A DNA stretch of 64,000 nucleotides from Thereva unica (taxonomy: Eukaryota > Arthropoda > Insecta > Diptera > Therevidae). The notes under the pieces are model-generated. The model did no database searches. It was not told the origin of the DNA and saw only the letters and a program-made list of their open reading frames with translations. Numbering within the stretch: the stretch's first letter is position 1; every line of letters starts with the position of its first letter. This document shows positions 33,301 through 45,065 of the stretch, one piece after another. The DNA is taken from positions 71,719,470 to 71,783,469 of the forward strand of contig OX465284.1 of NCBI GenBank assembly GCA_949987705.1, written 5' to 3'. The translations under genes and the position numbers were made by a program.

Positions 33301-36059
33301 TATTTTTACTCACACGTGCATGCAAGCTGTGGACGCCGGCTAGTGCATACCTAGTACATGCTAGGTGCGGGCGAGTTTCATTTTTACTCGGGTGAACAGA
33401 GTCCAAAACTCTAAACACCCCCAATACCCCAATCGACTAGATCTTTTGAAAAGGCTCCTGAATTGATCTAGAGAATTATCGCTCAAAGCTGCCGCTGTTC
33501 CAATAAGGTTGCACCAAAGAACCAGATCCTCTGCCAGAGTTCATGAAGGCCACAGTCAACAACCTTGACGGAAATCCTACAGATGGGGTCTCTGCGCTTC
33601 CTATTCTGCTTCAGAACCGGGTGTCTTATTGTACCTCGATAAATCTAAAAGGAATGCGTAAAGAAACAAATCGCTTCGAGTTGACCAGGCTAAGGTCTTC
33701 AAGTGCTCATCAACTGCTTTCTTCAAAGTCCAATGACTTAAGTTTATCTTCATTAGACTTGAGGGTACCTCAATGCTGATTCCGGAGCGGTGGTGACTAA
33801 AATGCCAGAACCCTGCCTGGATACGACATCAGGACATTCTGATCAGATTCAGCAAGCCACGCCTGCTTCTTGTATGGAGATATCCACGAACCTCACGGTT
33901 CCACTGTGCGACATCTCAAAACTCCAGCTTGCAGCTGAGATTGCAATTTAGAGAGGAGGTTGTTAGATTCAAGTCGCAGAATTGAAAAAAAGAAGTTTTT
34001 CAAAGGCTTTCGAAATTAACGGAAATAATACTGAAAGGACAAAAATCTGTTATGCCAGCTGGGGGGTGGTGGTGAATGGTAAAATATTATTCGTCATGAA
34101 GGAATTAGTTCATGATTGCATACAGATTTCCAATTAATCACAAGATAGTATATTGGTACTCCAAATCATAAATTACTTCAGTTAAATAAAAAAAAACTAG
34201 GTGGTATTATTTTGTACGTCAACTTTACCGCTTTGTCATATGAGTTACAATATTATATGACAAACTTACTTTGAAACTATGCTTTGAAACTGATTTTAAA
34301 TATACCATCAGGGATTGAACTTGAGATCTTCTGAGAGAGATGCGTTATCCATAAAATTTCAAAAGATAATCCCCTGCAAATCCCTGAAGATTATTCCAAC
34401 ATTATATGATGATGTCTAGTTGATGTTTTTAAATCTTCCTAAAATGACATAACATTAAAAATTCCACCAACTGACAAAGATTTTCGTAGGCTCTTCTACA
34501 AAAAAACACCACGAAAAAATTCCTTTTTGTTTTGACAAGAAAAATTCAATTCAAAACTTCTTATCTTTGAAAAAAATAATAAATCACATATTTGCCACTA
34601 TTCGATCTACTTTTCCCAAGACCTTAGTTCAACACCGCACTAGGCTGCTGCCTCGAATCTTAATCCTAGCCTAAATCCGAGTTTGGCTTGTTGCATCACA
34701 GCACACACATTTCAGATTCACAAAGGATACCCATTCTGAAGGTGTCAAATTTTTGACAAGCAACACCTAGATAAACACAAGTATAGCACCGGGACGTGCA
34801 AACGGCATTGTGTTCAGTCTAACTGAAAGTATCCCAAGGGGCACCAAATAGGCACGAAAAAGGTGCAATTTATCGTAAAAATAAGAGGATAACAGAGGAT
34901 TAAAGATCCCTGTCGGATGTGACTGTAACCTTTTCCGTTCGCCTCTCCTCTGCTGTGAACGCTCTGTAAAAAGAAATCCTTCGCGCTTTAGAAAATGGAG
35001 ACAGGAACAGGACTCTATGGTGTCTGTCGTTTATATGTTCAGCATTCGATGTGTTTGTGTGTTTTGCTATTATGGTATTGTAAAGGTGCGAAGATTACCA
35101 TTCCAAGCGATTTGATATCCTTTTTGAAAGGAACTTGTAAGCCTCTAAATGATTCACTAGTCTCGAGTAAAGAAAAAGAATTATTCTGTATTTTTTTTTT
35201 TGGTTCTCAAATTTCACAGGATTCTCTGTGGCTTGAGTTGTTTTTTTGCGGTGTTATCGTAGAGAATCGAAAAATTTACGATGTTTGAATTTGCTTTGTG
35301 TAATCAGATCCTGATAACATAATGATCGAATTACGAGGTTGTTATAGTGCTAAAAATGATAAGGAGGAGGTGATATATTTTTGAAGCACTTCCTACCATA
35401 AAAAGTGCGACGAAAATACATTGAGTGATAAATCCTGGAAAGTGCTTCTGCTATGAAGAGTTTCGTGTGTCCTGGAAAATTTTACTTGGAATTTGAATTT
35501 ATTAAAATCTGCTTATGGAAATTCCATACTTTCAATATAGAAGATTTGTTTTTAAAGACAGGGGATGGAAACAGCTTCAAAGGAAATTTTTTGATTGCAG
35601 ATTATTTTCAAGTTCAAAAAATTTTCTAAAAGCATATAACCATGATACGGAAATTGCCGACACGTTCAAATCTCGAGGTTCCACTTTAATAAGTTTTCAT
35701 AAAACATATGTATGTAATGTTAGATAGAAATCAAAAAATTGTTGGTGGATTTATAGAGGAATTTGGACAGGGCGAACGGCTTACAAAGCCTCGGAAGGTT
35801 TTGTCACTAAATTAGTCACTTCTATTAAAACCCGCGGAGATCAGAGTTATCAGCAGCAGCTCCGTTAGCAAGTTCTAATTCCAGCTCCCCGCAATACCCC
35901 TAGGTGTACTTCTTTGGGAAGAGCAAACGGAAGATGGTCGAATGGCGCACTTTCTTCGCGTATAAAACACAGTTTTAAGTAGGCTGGGCTGCGGATTAGC
36001 AGCACACTCCTACACTCTTTCTACGATTCGGCTAACAATGCCTCGGAATCGTTCTCTCT
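33301..36059. other. No gene recognised
   Basis: About 2.8 kb, largely AT-rich. Open frames of 70-97 codons are unremarkable. No termini, arrays or RNA genes were found. Confidence 0.35.
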
Positions 36060-36745
36060 AAAAGCCCAATGTGGCAAGAATTCCTGCATCAAGTAGACGG
36101 TACATGGACCACAAGCAGTCAGGAGTCATTGAAACTCCTGCTCGATACACCCTTTCCAGGATCGAGATCTCTTGCGGCATCCGCGGAAACACTTTTTGGA
36201 AGCTAAACTGAAATTAAATTTGGTACCATTGACAGACTGATAAACAAGGATTTGCTTCTATGGGCCGTAGAAGGCTTTTAGCCTTATAAAACACCTGGAC
36301 TGAACGGAATTTACCCTATTGAAATTCAGGAAGTCAGTGACCTACATTTCAACGTCCTGGAGGGTAGCGAAGGTTGCTTTCATTTCGAAAGCGGATAAAA
36401 TCTCCTACCTCAATCTAAAGGACTTGAGACCTACATATATGTCTCACAACCTTTATCCTCAAGATCCTCGAAAGACTTTCGGAGATTTCCATAAGCATAG
36501 CACTGACAGAAAACTGCTTTCTCCTTCACAGCAAGCCTATACAAAGGGTAAATCGGCAGACACTGCTCTCTAGTCCTGTAGCGGTCATTGAAAAATACAA
36601 GGAATGCATTTTGACTGTTATCTTAGATATTAAAGGTGTCTTCAACAATGTTGGATCTTCTGTGGTCACGGGGCACTCCAGCGTGTTGACGGATGCTCTA
36701 AGTCCTTTATTGAGCATGGATGATAACATACTATATAACTAGACC
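36060..36745 (+). pseudogene. LOA-like LINE reverse transcriptase fragment
   Basis: Broken frames give DGTWTTSSQESLKLLLDTPF (pre-RT), PYKTPGLNGIYPIEIQE, SWRVAKVAFISKADKISYLN, LKDLRPTYMS, AYTKGKSADTAL, and ILTVILDIKGVFNNV, which is the catalytic-Asp motif with the second Asp changed. The order and wording match the LOA-like LINE at 7.8-9.1 kb, so this is a second copy. It ends against the family B fragment on the opposite strand. Confidence 0.7.
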
Positions 36746-36758
36746 TTGTTGACCTACT

Positions 36759-37685
36759 CTAAGACTCTGTAATGAAAGACTGCAACTTAGTGAGGATCCG
36801 AAAATTCAAGGTCTCATACTGGATAGGAAAAACGTTTAGGCCGAATCTTTCAGCGAGAGGCAGCCTGCACGGGGCCAGGACAAAGGCTTCTCTTGGGTGG
36901 GCTGCTTGTGCTTTGGGGGAAGAGATATAAATTTTAAAAACATCGTACATGTGAATCTTTGAATATTTGACTACAAAAGGAAGATCATTAATGAAAATCC
37001 CGTATAGAAACGGACCAAGGATAGAGCCTTGGGGAACACCAGTGTGAAGAGTAGCAACTGAGGAACAATTGTCATCGAGAACTTTCTGAGATCGATTGGT
37101 TAAGAAACTATGTATCAGTTTAAGGGCAAGAAGAGAGAAATTAGCTTGTAAGGCAAGTTTTTTCAGAAGCAAGCCGTGATTAACACTATCAAAAACTTTT
37201 GAGAGATCGAGCAACATTAAGCAGTAAATGTGATGTTGGTACAGTGACTTTAGTATATCAGACGACATTTTAAGGAGGGCAGAGTCACGGTTATGGCGAA
37301 AACTAGATTGCCATTCGTTAATGAGTTGAATTCGTACACAAAACTCAAGTATTTGGGCAGCAATAAGCTTTTTTAGAACCAGCCAAAAAAGGAAGTATAT
37401 ACTGATGGGACGGAAATTCCCGGCGGTGACAGGGGATGGGCATTTAGGAATAGGCGTGAGTAAAGCAAGTTTCTGCGACGACGGAAACTTAGAAACAGTG
37501 AGGCATGTGTAAAAAGTGTGAGTCAAGACCGGCAAGAGACAATGTATAAGCATATTTAAGAATCTAGGAGATATGTTGTTACTACCGGTCGCTTGTAACT
37601 TAACTGAATTTAGAGCTGAGATAATGGAATCGAAACAGCGAAAGCAAACGCGATCAGGGGATGTGGACATCATTCCGGCCAGAGA
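36759..37685 (-). pseudogene. LINE family B-like reverse transcriptase, second copy
   Basis: A frame of 304 codons. Motifs are QATGSNNISPRFLNML, GNFRPISIYFLFWLVLKKLI, WQSSFRHNRDSALLKMS, LLDLSKVFDSVNHGLLLKKL, SFLTNRSQKV, TGVPQGSILGPFLYGIFIND and KIHMYDVFKIYIS, where YADDVQIYIS is expected, so the active-site ADD is lost. After this motif the sequence is unrelated (short deletion or rearrangement). It sits between LOA-like RT (upstream, plus strand) and RNase H (downstream, plus strand). Confidence 0.75.
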
Positions 37686-38310
37686 TGACTGGGCAGATGG
37701 TGTTATCCCAACTTGGTCATTATGTATCTACCCAGATGGCTCTAAAATTGGGAACAGCGTTGGTTGTGGTAAACGCCAAACGGTTCTTCGATGTATTGAA
37801 TAGGGATACCTCTCTTCGTCTACCCAACCATTGCAGCGTCTTCCAGGCGGAAGCCAATGCGATCTGGGGCCCCTCGAATGACTGAAGATAAATAATATAC
37901 CTCATAAAAAAAGGAGTTCTATCGGATGGTTCGGCGGCCCTCAAGGCTCCCAATCCATTGTTCTGAACTGCCGCATGTCTCTGTGTGAGACTGCCACTCA
38001 GTTTGATATAACTCGGATTTGGGTTCATGTTCACAGGGGTATTAATTGAAAGTGTAGGGCCAATAAGCTTGCTTGACAGGAAACCGAAGAGGAAAGGACA
38101 CCCCACTTAACCCAGATGGGAATGCTCCAGTTGCGAAATTTTGGTGCTCCTGACCTCTGTCGCTTTATTAAAAGCCCTAAATGATTTGAAAGTTGAAATG
38201 GCCTGAATTGTTTCCCAACACTAAAATGGCATCACAATTGGCCCAAATGGTCTGTCTATCTGGGCTCCCTTTCGGGGGAGCAGTCATTTCAACCTAACCT
38301 AACCTAAATG
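37686..38310 (+). pseudogene. RNase H and 3' end of a LOA/I-type LINE, CCTAA tail
   Basis: Reads IPTWSLCIYPDGSKIGNSVG (TDGSK motif with a Pro), then after frameshift LRLPNHCSVFQAEANAIWGP, which matches the second conserved block of LINE RNase H. Near 38120-38310 come LRNFGAPDLCRFIKS and a 3' stretch ending AACCTAACCTAACCTAA (38291-38307). Intervening parts are scrambled by stops. It could be the far half of the LOA-like copy at 36.1 kb, but about 250 codons between them are missing. Confidence 0.6.
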
Positions 38311-38404
38311 AAGTTCTCAACGAGATGTAATATCTAGATCATGGGACCTAGAGAGACGATGGCACGATGCGGGGGCACAAATATGCCTAAACGGTGAGTC
38401 CAGC

Positions 38405-38520
38405 CATCCAAGGTCCAGCCCGACTTAAGGAGATAAATCGGCCTGCACTGGCAGGTTAGAAACGAATGAAATGAACTGATCCTTCTGGACTCGGACCTCG
38501 ATTCTTTTTTTATTATTATT
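38405..38520 (+). repeat. Dispersed repeat, copy 1 (pairs with 42.19 kb)
   Basis: AAGGTCCAGCCCGACTTAAG through GGACTCGGACC is nearly identical over about 95 bp to 42199-42289, same orientation; both are followed by a T-rich, ATT-rich tract. This suggests the 3' (or 5') end of a retroelement or SINE family whose poly-A/T side lies to the right. Confidence 0.75.
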
Positions 38521-39184
38521 TCTTATTTTCTGGTAGGAAAGAAACTGAAAAACGTGGGGTATACTCTCCAAGAGAGCTAGGTCTTGCCTCAACAGCTGGT
38601 CGCCAGTTTATGTGAGGGGTATTACCGTGCGTCTCATTACAGACTAAGAAATACTACGGTAGTTCAATGCTTCGCCCTAACTGAAGACGCAGACGAGGAC
38701 CTCATGGATGACAAAGACAGCAACACCGGCCTTGAACACACAATGGGAAATCACGGCATAATCCAAGTTACTTCTTCTTTGATCCGTTAACTGGCGGTCC
38801 GAGCGGGACGTCCCAGCAACGGATACGCTGATGTTGGTGCCACAATGCCGTTTCTTGCCTATTTTTTTTGGTTTCCCGATTCTGGTCAATTCGGCAGGTC
38901 GACCACCCTCCTCCGTTCACACCCTAGACGGGACCAGACGACGGCGGAGTTAAACCAAGTTATTAACAGCAACGATGAGCGTTTCGTTGACTTCTGTAGT
39001 TGTCCTTAGGGCGCCATGTCAATGTCTGCAATATGGAAGCGTAGTCACGACCAACGATTCCGTGTATGGAGTCTGGATACTCTGATGCGCTGGCGACGCT
39101 GCCAATGTTTTGGGGGGTTTTTTTTTGGCGAGCGAATCTTGCATCAGTCGATCAGTGCTCGACGGCCTGCCACTAGAATAGGTT
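38521..39184. other. No gene recognised
   Basis: Mixed sequence with short open frames; no domain, tail or terminal repeat identified. Confidence 0.35.
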
Positions 39185-39911
39185 AAGGGTTATGAAGGTG
39201 AGTGGGCTAATCTGGTGTTGCGGGCATAAGATTGCCGTGGAGACAGGAGAGCGTTTATCTAGGAGGAGCGGTCACTATGAGAGTAGCGATAAAATGTTGT
39301 CAGTGCTGCTACATTCCTATACGGTAGCTCAGGGGGCGAAGGTGGAACAGGCGGTGTCGTCATCAATTGATTTAAGGTCCTTTTTTGAACCTTATCTAAC
39401 CAGGTGGTTATCAAGCACCGCCCGAAACGAGGGAGTTGTATTCGAGAAGAGGACGAATGTAGGGTTTATAAATTACACCGCGGGCCGATGGCTGGAGAAG
39501 GAACTAGGTGTTAAGATATCCCAAGCACAGGGAGGCTTGTTTGGCGATTTGAAATATATGGTCATTCTATCGCAAAACTTTAGTTTATGTAGGTAATACG
39601 TGTAGAGAAGGGTCGGCCATTAGTTCAATTCAACCACTTTCAAGGAAGAAGAGGTGTGGAACTTTTTTTTGGGTACTTGTGGGTTGGAGGGGATTGAAAG
39701 TAGGTCATTTATAAAGGCTAGAAAGTGGGCCGGTGATAAAATTGACTCTGCAGAGACGGAGTGAGATGCAGATTTGGCCCCATTTAATACTACCTTAATT
39801 GAACGGCCAGAAAGGGAACTCTCAATCCACGTTTACCGAAATGAGTCAATTCCAAGCTTTGAGTGTAGCTAACAGGTAAGCATGGAAGAAACCATGCCAT
39901 GTCAAAAATTA
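39185..39911 (-). pseudogene. LINE family A, degraded copy
   Basis: Nucleotide similarity to the family A element is visible throughout: the C-terminal coding part (39190-39400 against 23620-23780), TTGTTTGGCGATTTGAAATA, and GAACGGCCAGAAAGGGAACT, which matches GAACGGCCAGAAAGAAAGCT at 24.46 kb. Several internal deletions and stops make it non-coding. The right edge joins R1-clade sequence directly. Confidence 0.7.
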
Positions 39912-40208
39912 GGTAAGATAGTAATCAACCTCGCCGAACACCCGGTCTACCCAAGTGTTCAGCTGGTCGATCAGGCGGCACCTGAGATCATCTTTCTGGC
40001 GCCCTTGCCAGACCTGCATGGTGTTAGCCTTGGCAAGCCTAGCCGCCTTCCGTTTACCCAGCCTGACCCGCTCTATGCGGACGGACTGTCTCTCCTGGGC
40101 TAGCAGGTTGAACGGAATGACTTCGGCGACCACCAGCACTGCGGGCTCGGAGACCGTGCGGTAGGAGCACGCGGCGCGAAGAGCCCCCCGTCGTTGTACA
40201 GCAGGCAT
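39912..40208 (-). pseudogene. R1-clade LINE C-terminal region fragment
   Basis: An open frame of 99 codons reads VQRRGALRAACSYRTVSEPA, VLVVAEVIPFNLLAQERQSV, QVWQGRQKDDLRCRLI, NTWVDRVFGEVDYYLT. This is the R1/TRAS region after the RT (usually QRR.ALR..CAYRTVS..A..VIAG.IP..LLA.ER). It has few breaks, unlike the R1 piece at 17.8 kb. The HGEVDYYLTQ end is cut at the junction with family A. Confidence 0.8.
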
Positions 40209-40724
40209 GCGCTTTTAAATGGCATGGCAAAGTACAATTAACTTTTGCAACTGATATTGAAAAAGAACAGATTAGAGGCTTGCTTTACTCTTTAAGTTAT
40301 CACAAACACTAGCTGACACCCACGAGTCAGTCTGCGTGGAAATATGTCACTTTATTCCATAATCTAAGCCCGCAGGCTTCAAGTCGTGGAGGAGTTAGTA
40401 TACAGAACCCCAGGTCTGTAGTTCTTTATGGGGTAGATAGAGCTTCGTGCGCAAAAAAGAAATGAGTTAGTAAGGCTATTCTTATAATACCTCGTATTAA
40501 TTGCGCACGTGCATTGTAATTTCCATTTCGAAACTCGTACCATCTGACCACAACAGCGGCAGTGAGACTGTTGAACTGTGATTGGGAATATAAATAAGCG
40601 GGTGAGTTGAGTTTTTAAACGAAAATAGTGACGCTTTTCTTTTCGAATGTACTTTCGTGGTGGGACTTGAGATTCTCACTGCTCATGGAAAACGCGATTT
40701 TGAGATTCCCAACTGGTTTGGCGC
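40209..40724. other. No gene recognised
   Basis: Unassigned sequence between R1-clade and RTE-like fragments. Confidence 0.35.
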
Positions 40725-40935
40725 ACGCCATACTATTGGCTTATGGATGCGAGGCGAAGGTTTGCAGCTAGTTAAAAACGAGAAGTACTAAGAATAAGGA
40801 AACAGACTGTAATCCACAAGGAACCCGTCGAGTTGGAAGACCTAGAGCAACGTGGACGTGAACCCTATTAACAGAGGCATCAACACTTGGGAAATCCTGG
40901 AAGGAGCTTAGAACTGTGACATAAAACAGAGTCCG
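40725..40935 (+). pseudogene. RTE-like LINE 3' fragment
   Basis: AAGGAACCCGTCGAGTTGGA, CTAGAGCAACGTGGACGTGA and AAAACAGAGTCCGCTAAATG match the 3' end of the RTE-like copy at 56.35-56.47 kb (NPQGSRRV region and beyond). The upstream part gives ILLAYGCEAKV-like remains of LLYGCETWKV. Confidence 0.7.
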
Positions 40936-42187
40936 CTAAATGACAACTTTAAATTAAAATTAATTTAAGAAGATTCTCGCAAAGTAATTACTATTCACTC
41001 CAGTCATCGCACAGGAAACTATAAACTAATAAAACAAAGCAAAGAAAATGTCGACGAATTTAGACAGATGTGAAAATCAGGTGTACCGCCAGCCCCAGGA
41101 CAAAACTAAAAACAAATCTGCGTAATAAACAACACTGACTGAAATGTCCATTAAAAAATATCTTTTGTGTGAAAATTGGACAAATGGGGGCATAAAGTGG
41201 TCAATACTCTTTATAAGGAAGCTTAAAATTAATATCTTTTGCCATTTCTGTTGTCACAACATCCGTCCACAAAACATTACTGGCAAAAGGCGAAAGGAAA
41301 TGCATCATTAGTCTCCGTCAGCATCGGAAATGACAAAATTTCTCTCTTTTCCAAAACAGCACACAACAAAACAAACTCCATCCGAGAACACAATGACCAC
41401 ATTTTAATTTATGTTTGTATATTGAAAAATAGCAGACTTTCGGATTTTTGTCGGCATCAAGTCGATTTCCTCTTATTTATCGGCGCGTGTTTTATTGAAA
41501 ACTCTAAAAATACATTTCATTTCCCAGGCACAAATCCCCTCAAATCATAGGCCTCCGCCCCGTGTCAACATGACTTAAACAGCGACAGTTTGGGAATGTA
41601 AATTTGTCTAAAAAATCGCGTAGACATTAATCGGAAATTTGATACCATCGTCTCATTTGAAATGGTTTTGCTGGCTGCCGGTTTGTGCACGTGATTATAA
41701 ATTAGGCCTCGGAATGACAGGTAAAAAGACGAAATGACGAAAAAAGACATGAACCAGAATTTGGCGACATCGCGCCTGTTTATAGTTAATTTATGCCAAA
41801 ACTCATGCAGTTTTTTGCGTGAATCGCTGGGACCACTCTGGCGCACGATGCCTTGTGCGCTTGCGCTGTGTAGACGTAAGGAGGCATCGATGACACTTGA
41901 TCTGATGGACTGACCCTGATGTCGGCCATCAAGGTACGGTGGGTATTTTGAAAGCGACATCCAACTATCCAACGTCCAGATCTCAGTTTTCTTTCAGTTA
42001 GCTTGCAGTGCGGAGTGGGCACTCGTAAATCGCTGCGCGGAGGTAACAGAAAACAAAACCAAACAACAACAACAATAAAAAAAATAAGAAAAGAAATTGG
42101 ACATCGCAGAAAACCCGGGGACGGTTTACAACAAAGCTAAGGTGCAGCTAAGGAGTACAAACATAACCATTAAAGCTGTCATCACAT
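40936..42187. other. No gene recognised; repeat-poor island
   Basis: Balanced base composition from about 41200 and no transposon signature. Frames of about 100-135 codons have no recognisable domain. Possibly intronic or intergenic host sequence. Confidence 0.4.
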
Positions 42188-42310
42188 CCCAGACAACCAA
42201 GGTCCAGCCCGACTTAAGGAGATAAATCGGCCTGCACTGGCAGGTTACAAACGAATGAAATGAACTGATCCTTCTGGACTCGGACCTTTACTCTTTTATT
42301 ATTATTATTT
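42188..42310 (+). repeat. Dispersed repeat, copy 2 (pairs with 38.41 kb)
   Basis: About 95 bp nearly identical to 38405-38500, again followed by (TTA)n and a T-run. The neighbouring 42.31-42.53 kb does not match the other copy. Confidence 0.75.
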
Positions 42311-44486
42311 ATATTTTTTTTTGCTTTTGGGCTGTGTGAGCGGGCGAAGGTCTTCTCTATTTCTTGTTGTGCCGCCGCGCAAGAGCTGCTCCTTCCTCCG
42401 TGCATACGTCCTATCGCTCGCTCTCTGCGCAGCAATAGATTTCTTTTCTTGTGTCCAGAAAAGCAAAGGCTCTGCCTACTGAAGACCAACCGAGGACCGA
42501 AATCTTGGCATATCCTATTACACACGGACATTCTTGAATTCCTGAATTGTCAAGGGAATGAATTGAGGAGGCTCAAGTAAATGTCGCGGCTGGATGTGTT
42601 TTATTTCTACCGATCTTGCCGGGGATTTTAATTGTTACTGTGACATATGACATCGTGAGTTAAATATCAGTTTCCCTGTTGATATGTGAGACTAAGTACT
42701 GAAATCGGAAGTTTTTACTGAAGGAAATAGCATATGGCGTTCTGTAATGACATTTTTAGGGTCGGCAAATGGAATTTATGTTGAAAGATTAAAGCTGGAT
42801 GGTTCAACACTTGTAAAGCTTACACCACGACTAATGAGAGATACAACAGCACCAAAAAAGTATGCGAATTGTATTTAGTATTCCAATTTTTCGTAGAGTC
42901 ACCAAAATCACTTAACGAACGAATTTTAAGGAAGTCATGCACCAACTGTTTTCACGCCCAATTGGAAGGCCTATTTTGTCATAAATATCTTAGCTTAACA
43001 AATTCTTTGAAGATCGCAATCCATACTTTGTTGAGCTCTAAGCGAACCATAATACATGTTTGATAGAATATTGACCACGCACTGAAAAAGTGAAAGTATC
43101 TGTAATAAATTCGCCTTTAACATTTCTAAATTAAAGCATTGAATACTTTGGAAAATGAATATTAAGTGTCCCAATAAATGTCCCAAACATTTTTTGTTGC
43201 AATTGATTTTTTGAATATCCCTACATGATGTAAAATCCTGTGATGTTAAAATCTAAAAGTTTGAGTGTGTTATAACCTTAAAAAATTTTAGTTGGGTTGA
43301 AATTTATATTTGCATTCCGTCAGTTGATCAACCCAATTGATATAACAATTAAATAAGAATCTCTTGTCACAAAATGTGATTTTTTGTATCCAACTTCCGC
43401 TTTATTTTTAATTTTATTACGTAAAGTGGATTTATAGATATGATCACAATAACTCTAGATCAGCCATCCCCATTTAAAATAATATTCTTTTTTTGCGTTT
43501 CATACAATTCAATATCGAATTTCTGGGATAACTAAAAGGCTGTAGTCCCACCGCTATTTACTTGAGGAAGCAAAAATTCTCCGAACTCCCTGAAAAACTG
43601 CGCCCTCGCAGAACAGAAGTAGTACTAAAGCGATTATTATAGGTTGCGTTGCCGAAGCTGACCATAATACTTGGAGAAGCATTAACCACAAAAGAGAGAG
43701 GTAAACACAGCTAATAAGACCCCATCTTGGATATTCGGGTGTAGAACTAGTAGTGAAAACGGAGCTAGCCTAGATCTGTGATTTTAAAAACCGCATTATA
43801 CCTATGTATATTCTAAAAGTAGGTAGTCTCAAGCAATCACCAGTGCGTGGTGTCTCTCAACTTGAGGCAATTAGACATTCTATTTCTGCAGTTACAATTT
43901 AGACAATCTACGAACGGGAATACCAAAACAGCTGAGTCACAAGAATAAAGCACTCAATTACAATCAGGAGTCACGAAAGCTTGTGTCTTATGACTGGTCA
44001 CAATTTAGAATAGGTAGATAAAGTGAAAAATATGGATAATTGGATAGTCAATAAGATTGGATAGTCAATAATAGAGACCAATGGCCAATACATGAAGAAA
44101 TTTGTCTATTAGGGTTAAAAGATACCATACACTTCATTGTCAAGACAAAAGAGGTTCCTCGTCCTGTAATTGCTGAGATCGATAGTGCTGTGATAACTAG
44201 GAAAGCAGTTTATGCCTTACTACGAAATGCTACACTACAAACGCCTATGGTTGGTTATGATCGATGAGCTCCTCGTTACATTAGCCTCGGAAAGACTTAA
44301 TGCTCAAGATTGTGCTGTCGATATTGTGATATCGATTAAGACGATAATGTTATGTGATACCGATTAAAGCATGATCAAACCATCTCTTACTTAAAGCTAA
44401 CTGCATTAAGTCTGAGTCCCTGGGGTATTACTAATAAGCTACCATGAGTTTCTTAGTACTATTTACGAGTATATGGAAGCTGGATA
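42311..44486. other. No gene recognised
   Basis: About 2.2 kb, AT-rich. A minus-strand frame at 42214-42531 rich in Arg/Ser is unassigned. No termini or arrays identified. Confidence 0.35.
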
Positions 44487-44488
44487 TA

Positions 44489-44723
44489 CTACCCAAACGC
44501 AAAATAGTTCGCCCATCTTATTTTTATTTCAAAAACTCTAGAAACAACGCATTTTTTCATTATTAATTGCATTAAAGACAACCAAAACAGAAATAAAATT
44601 ATAATCTTTATTAAATATAATCCTTAAAATTGAAAACAAAGTAAAGTAAAAGTATTCCAAATTGTTTAAAAATAGAGTTTTGAAATAAAAATAAGATGGG
44701 CGAACTATTTTGCGTTTGGGTAG
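44489..44723. mobile_element. Tc1/mariner-type MITE, 235 bp, with TA duplication
   Basis: Terminal inverted repeats begin CTACCCAAACGCAAAATAGT and are identical for about 46 bp, continuing to about 50 bp after a one-base indel. TA flanks both ends (44487-44488 and 44724-44725), the duplication made by Tc1/mariner transposases. The 130-bp interior is AT-rich and non-coding. Near-identical arms suggest a recent insertion. Confidence 0.85.
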
Positions 44724-45065
44724 TAGTTCTAACCTTAAATTGTGAGCCTAGGTACTCTAGCGTATAAGGTGGCCGAGCACAGTGGGGCCAAATCCGATAA
44801 AGCTGGCCAAAATTCAGAAAATCAAGTAATTGATTCAAAAATCCGTATTCGGGGGTTTTTGGACTCGGTGATTACGAATTTCGTGTCAAATTTAAAAAAC
44901 AATACACCCCTTCATCCCTTATTACAATCAAGATATGTCATTTTCATACTAACATGCTATAAAAACAAAAAATGCATAAATCATTAAGGGACAGCTTGTG
45001 GCAGCTGAATTTCATTTTATTTCAAAATTTCATATTTATCTATAACCTCTTATAGATGGGAAAAG

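Noticed and set aside
38291..38307. CCTAA repeats as a telomere or telomeric junction
   Set aside because: Only three units, and they terminate a recognisable LINE fragment, so a LINE tail is simpler.
42214..42531. Minus-strand 105-codon frame as a gene
   Set aside because: It runs through a dispersed repeat and an Asn/Lys homopolymer encoded by an ATT/TTG tract.
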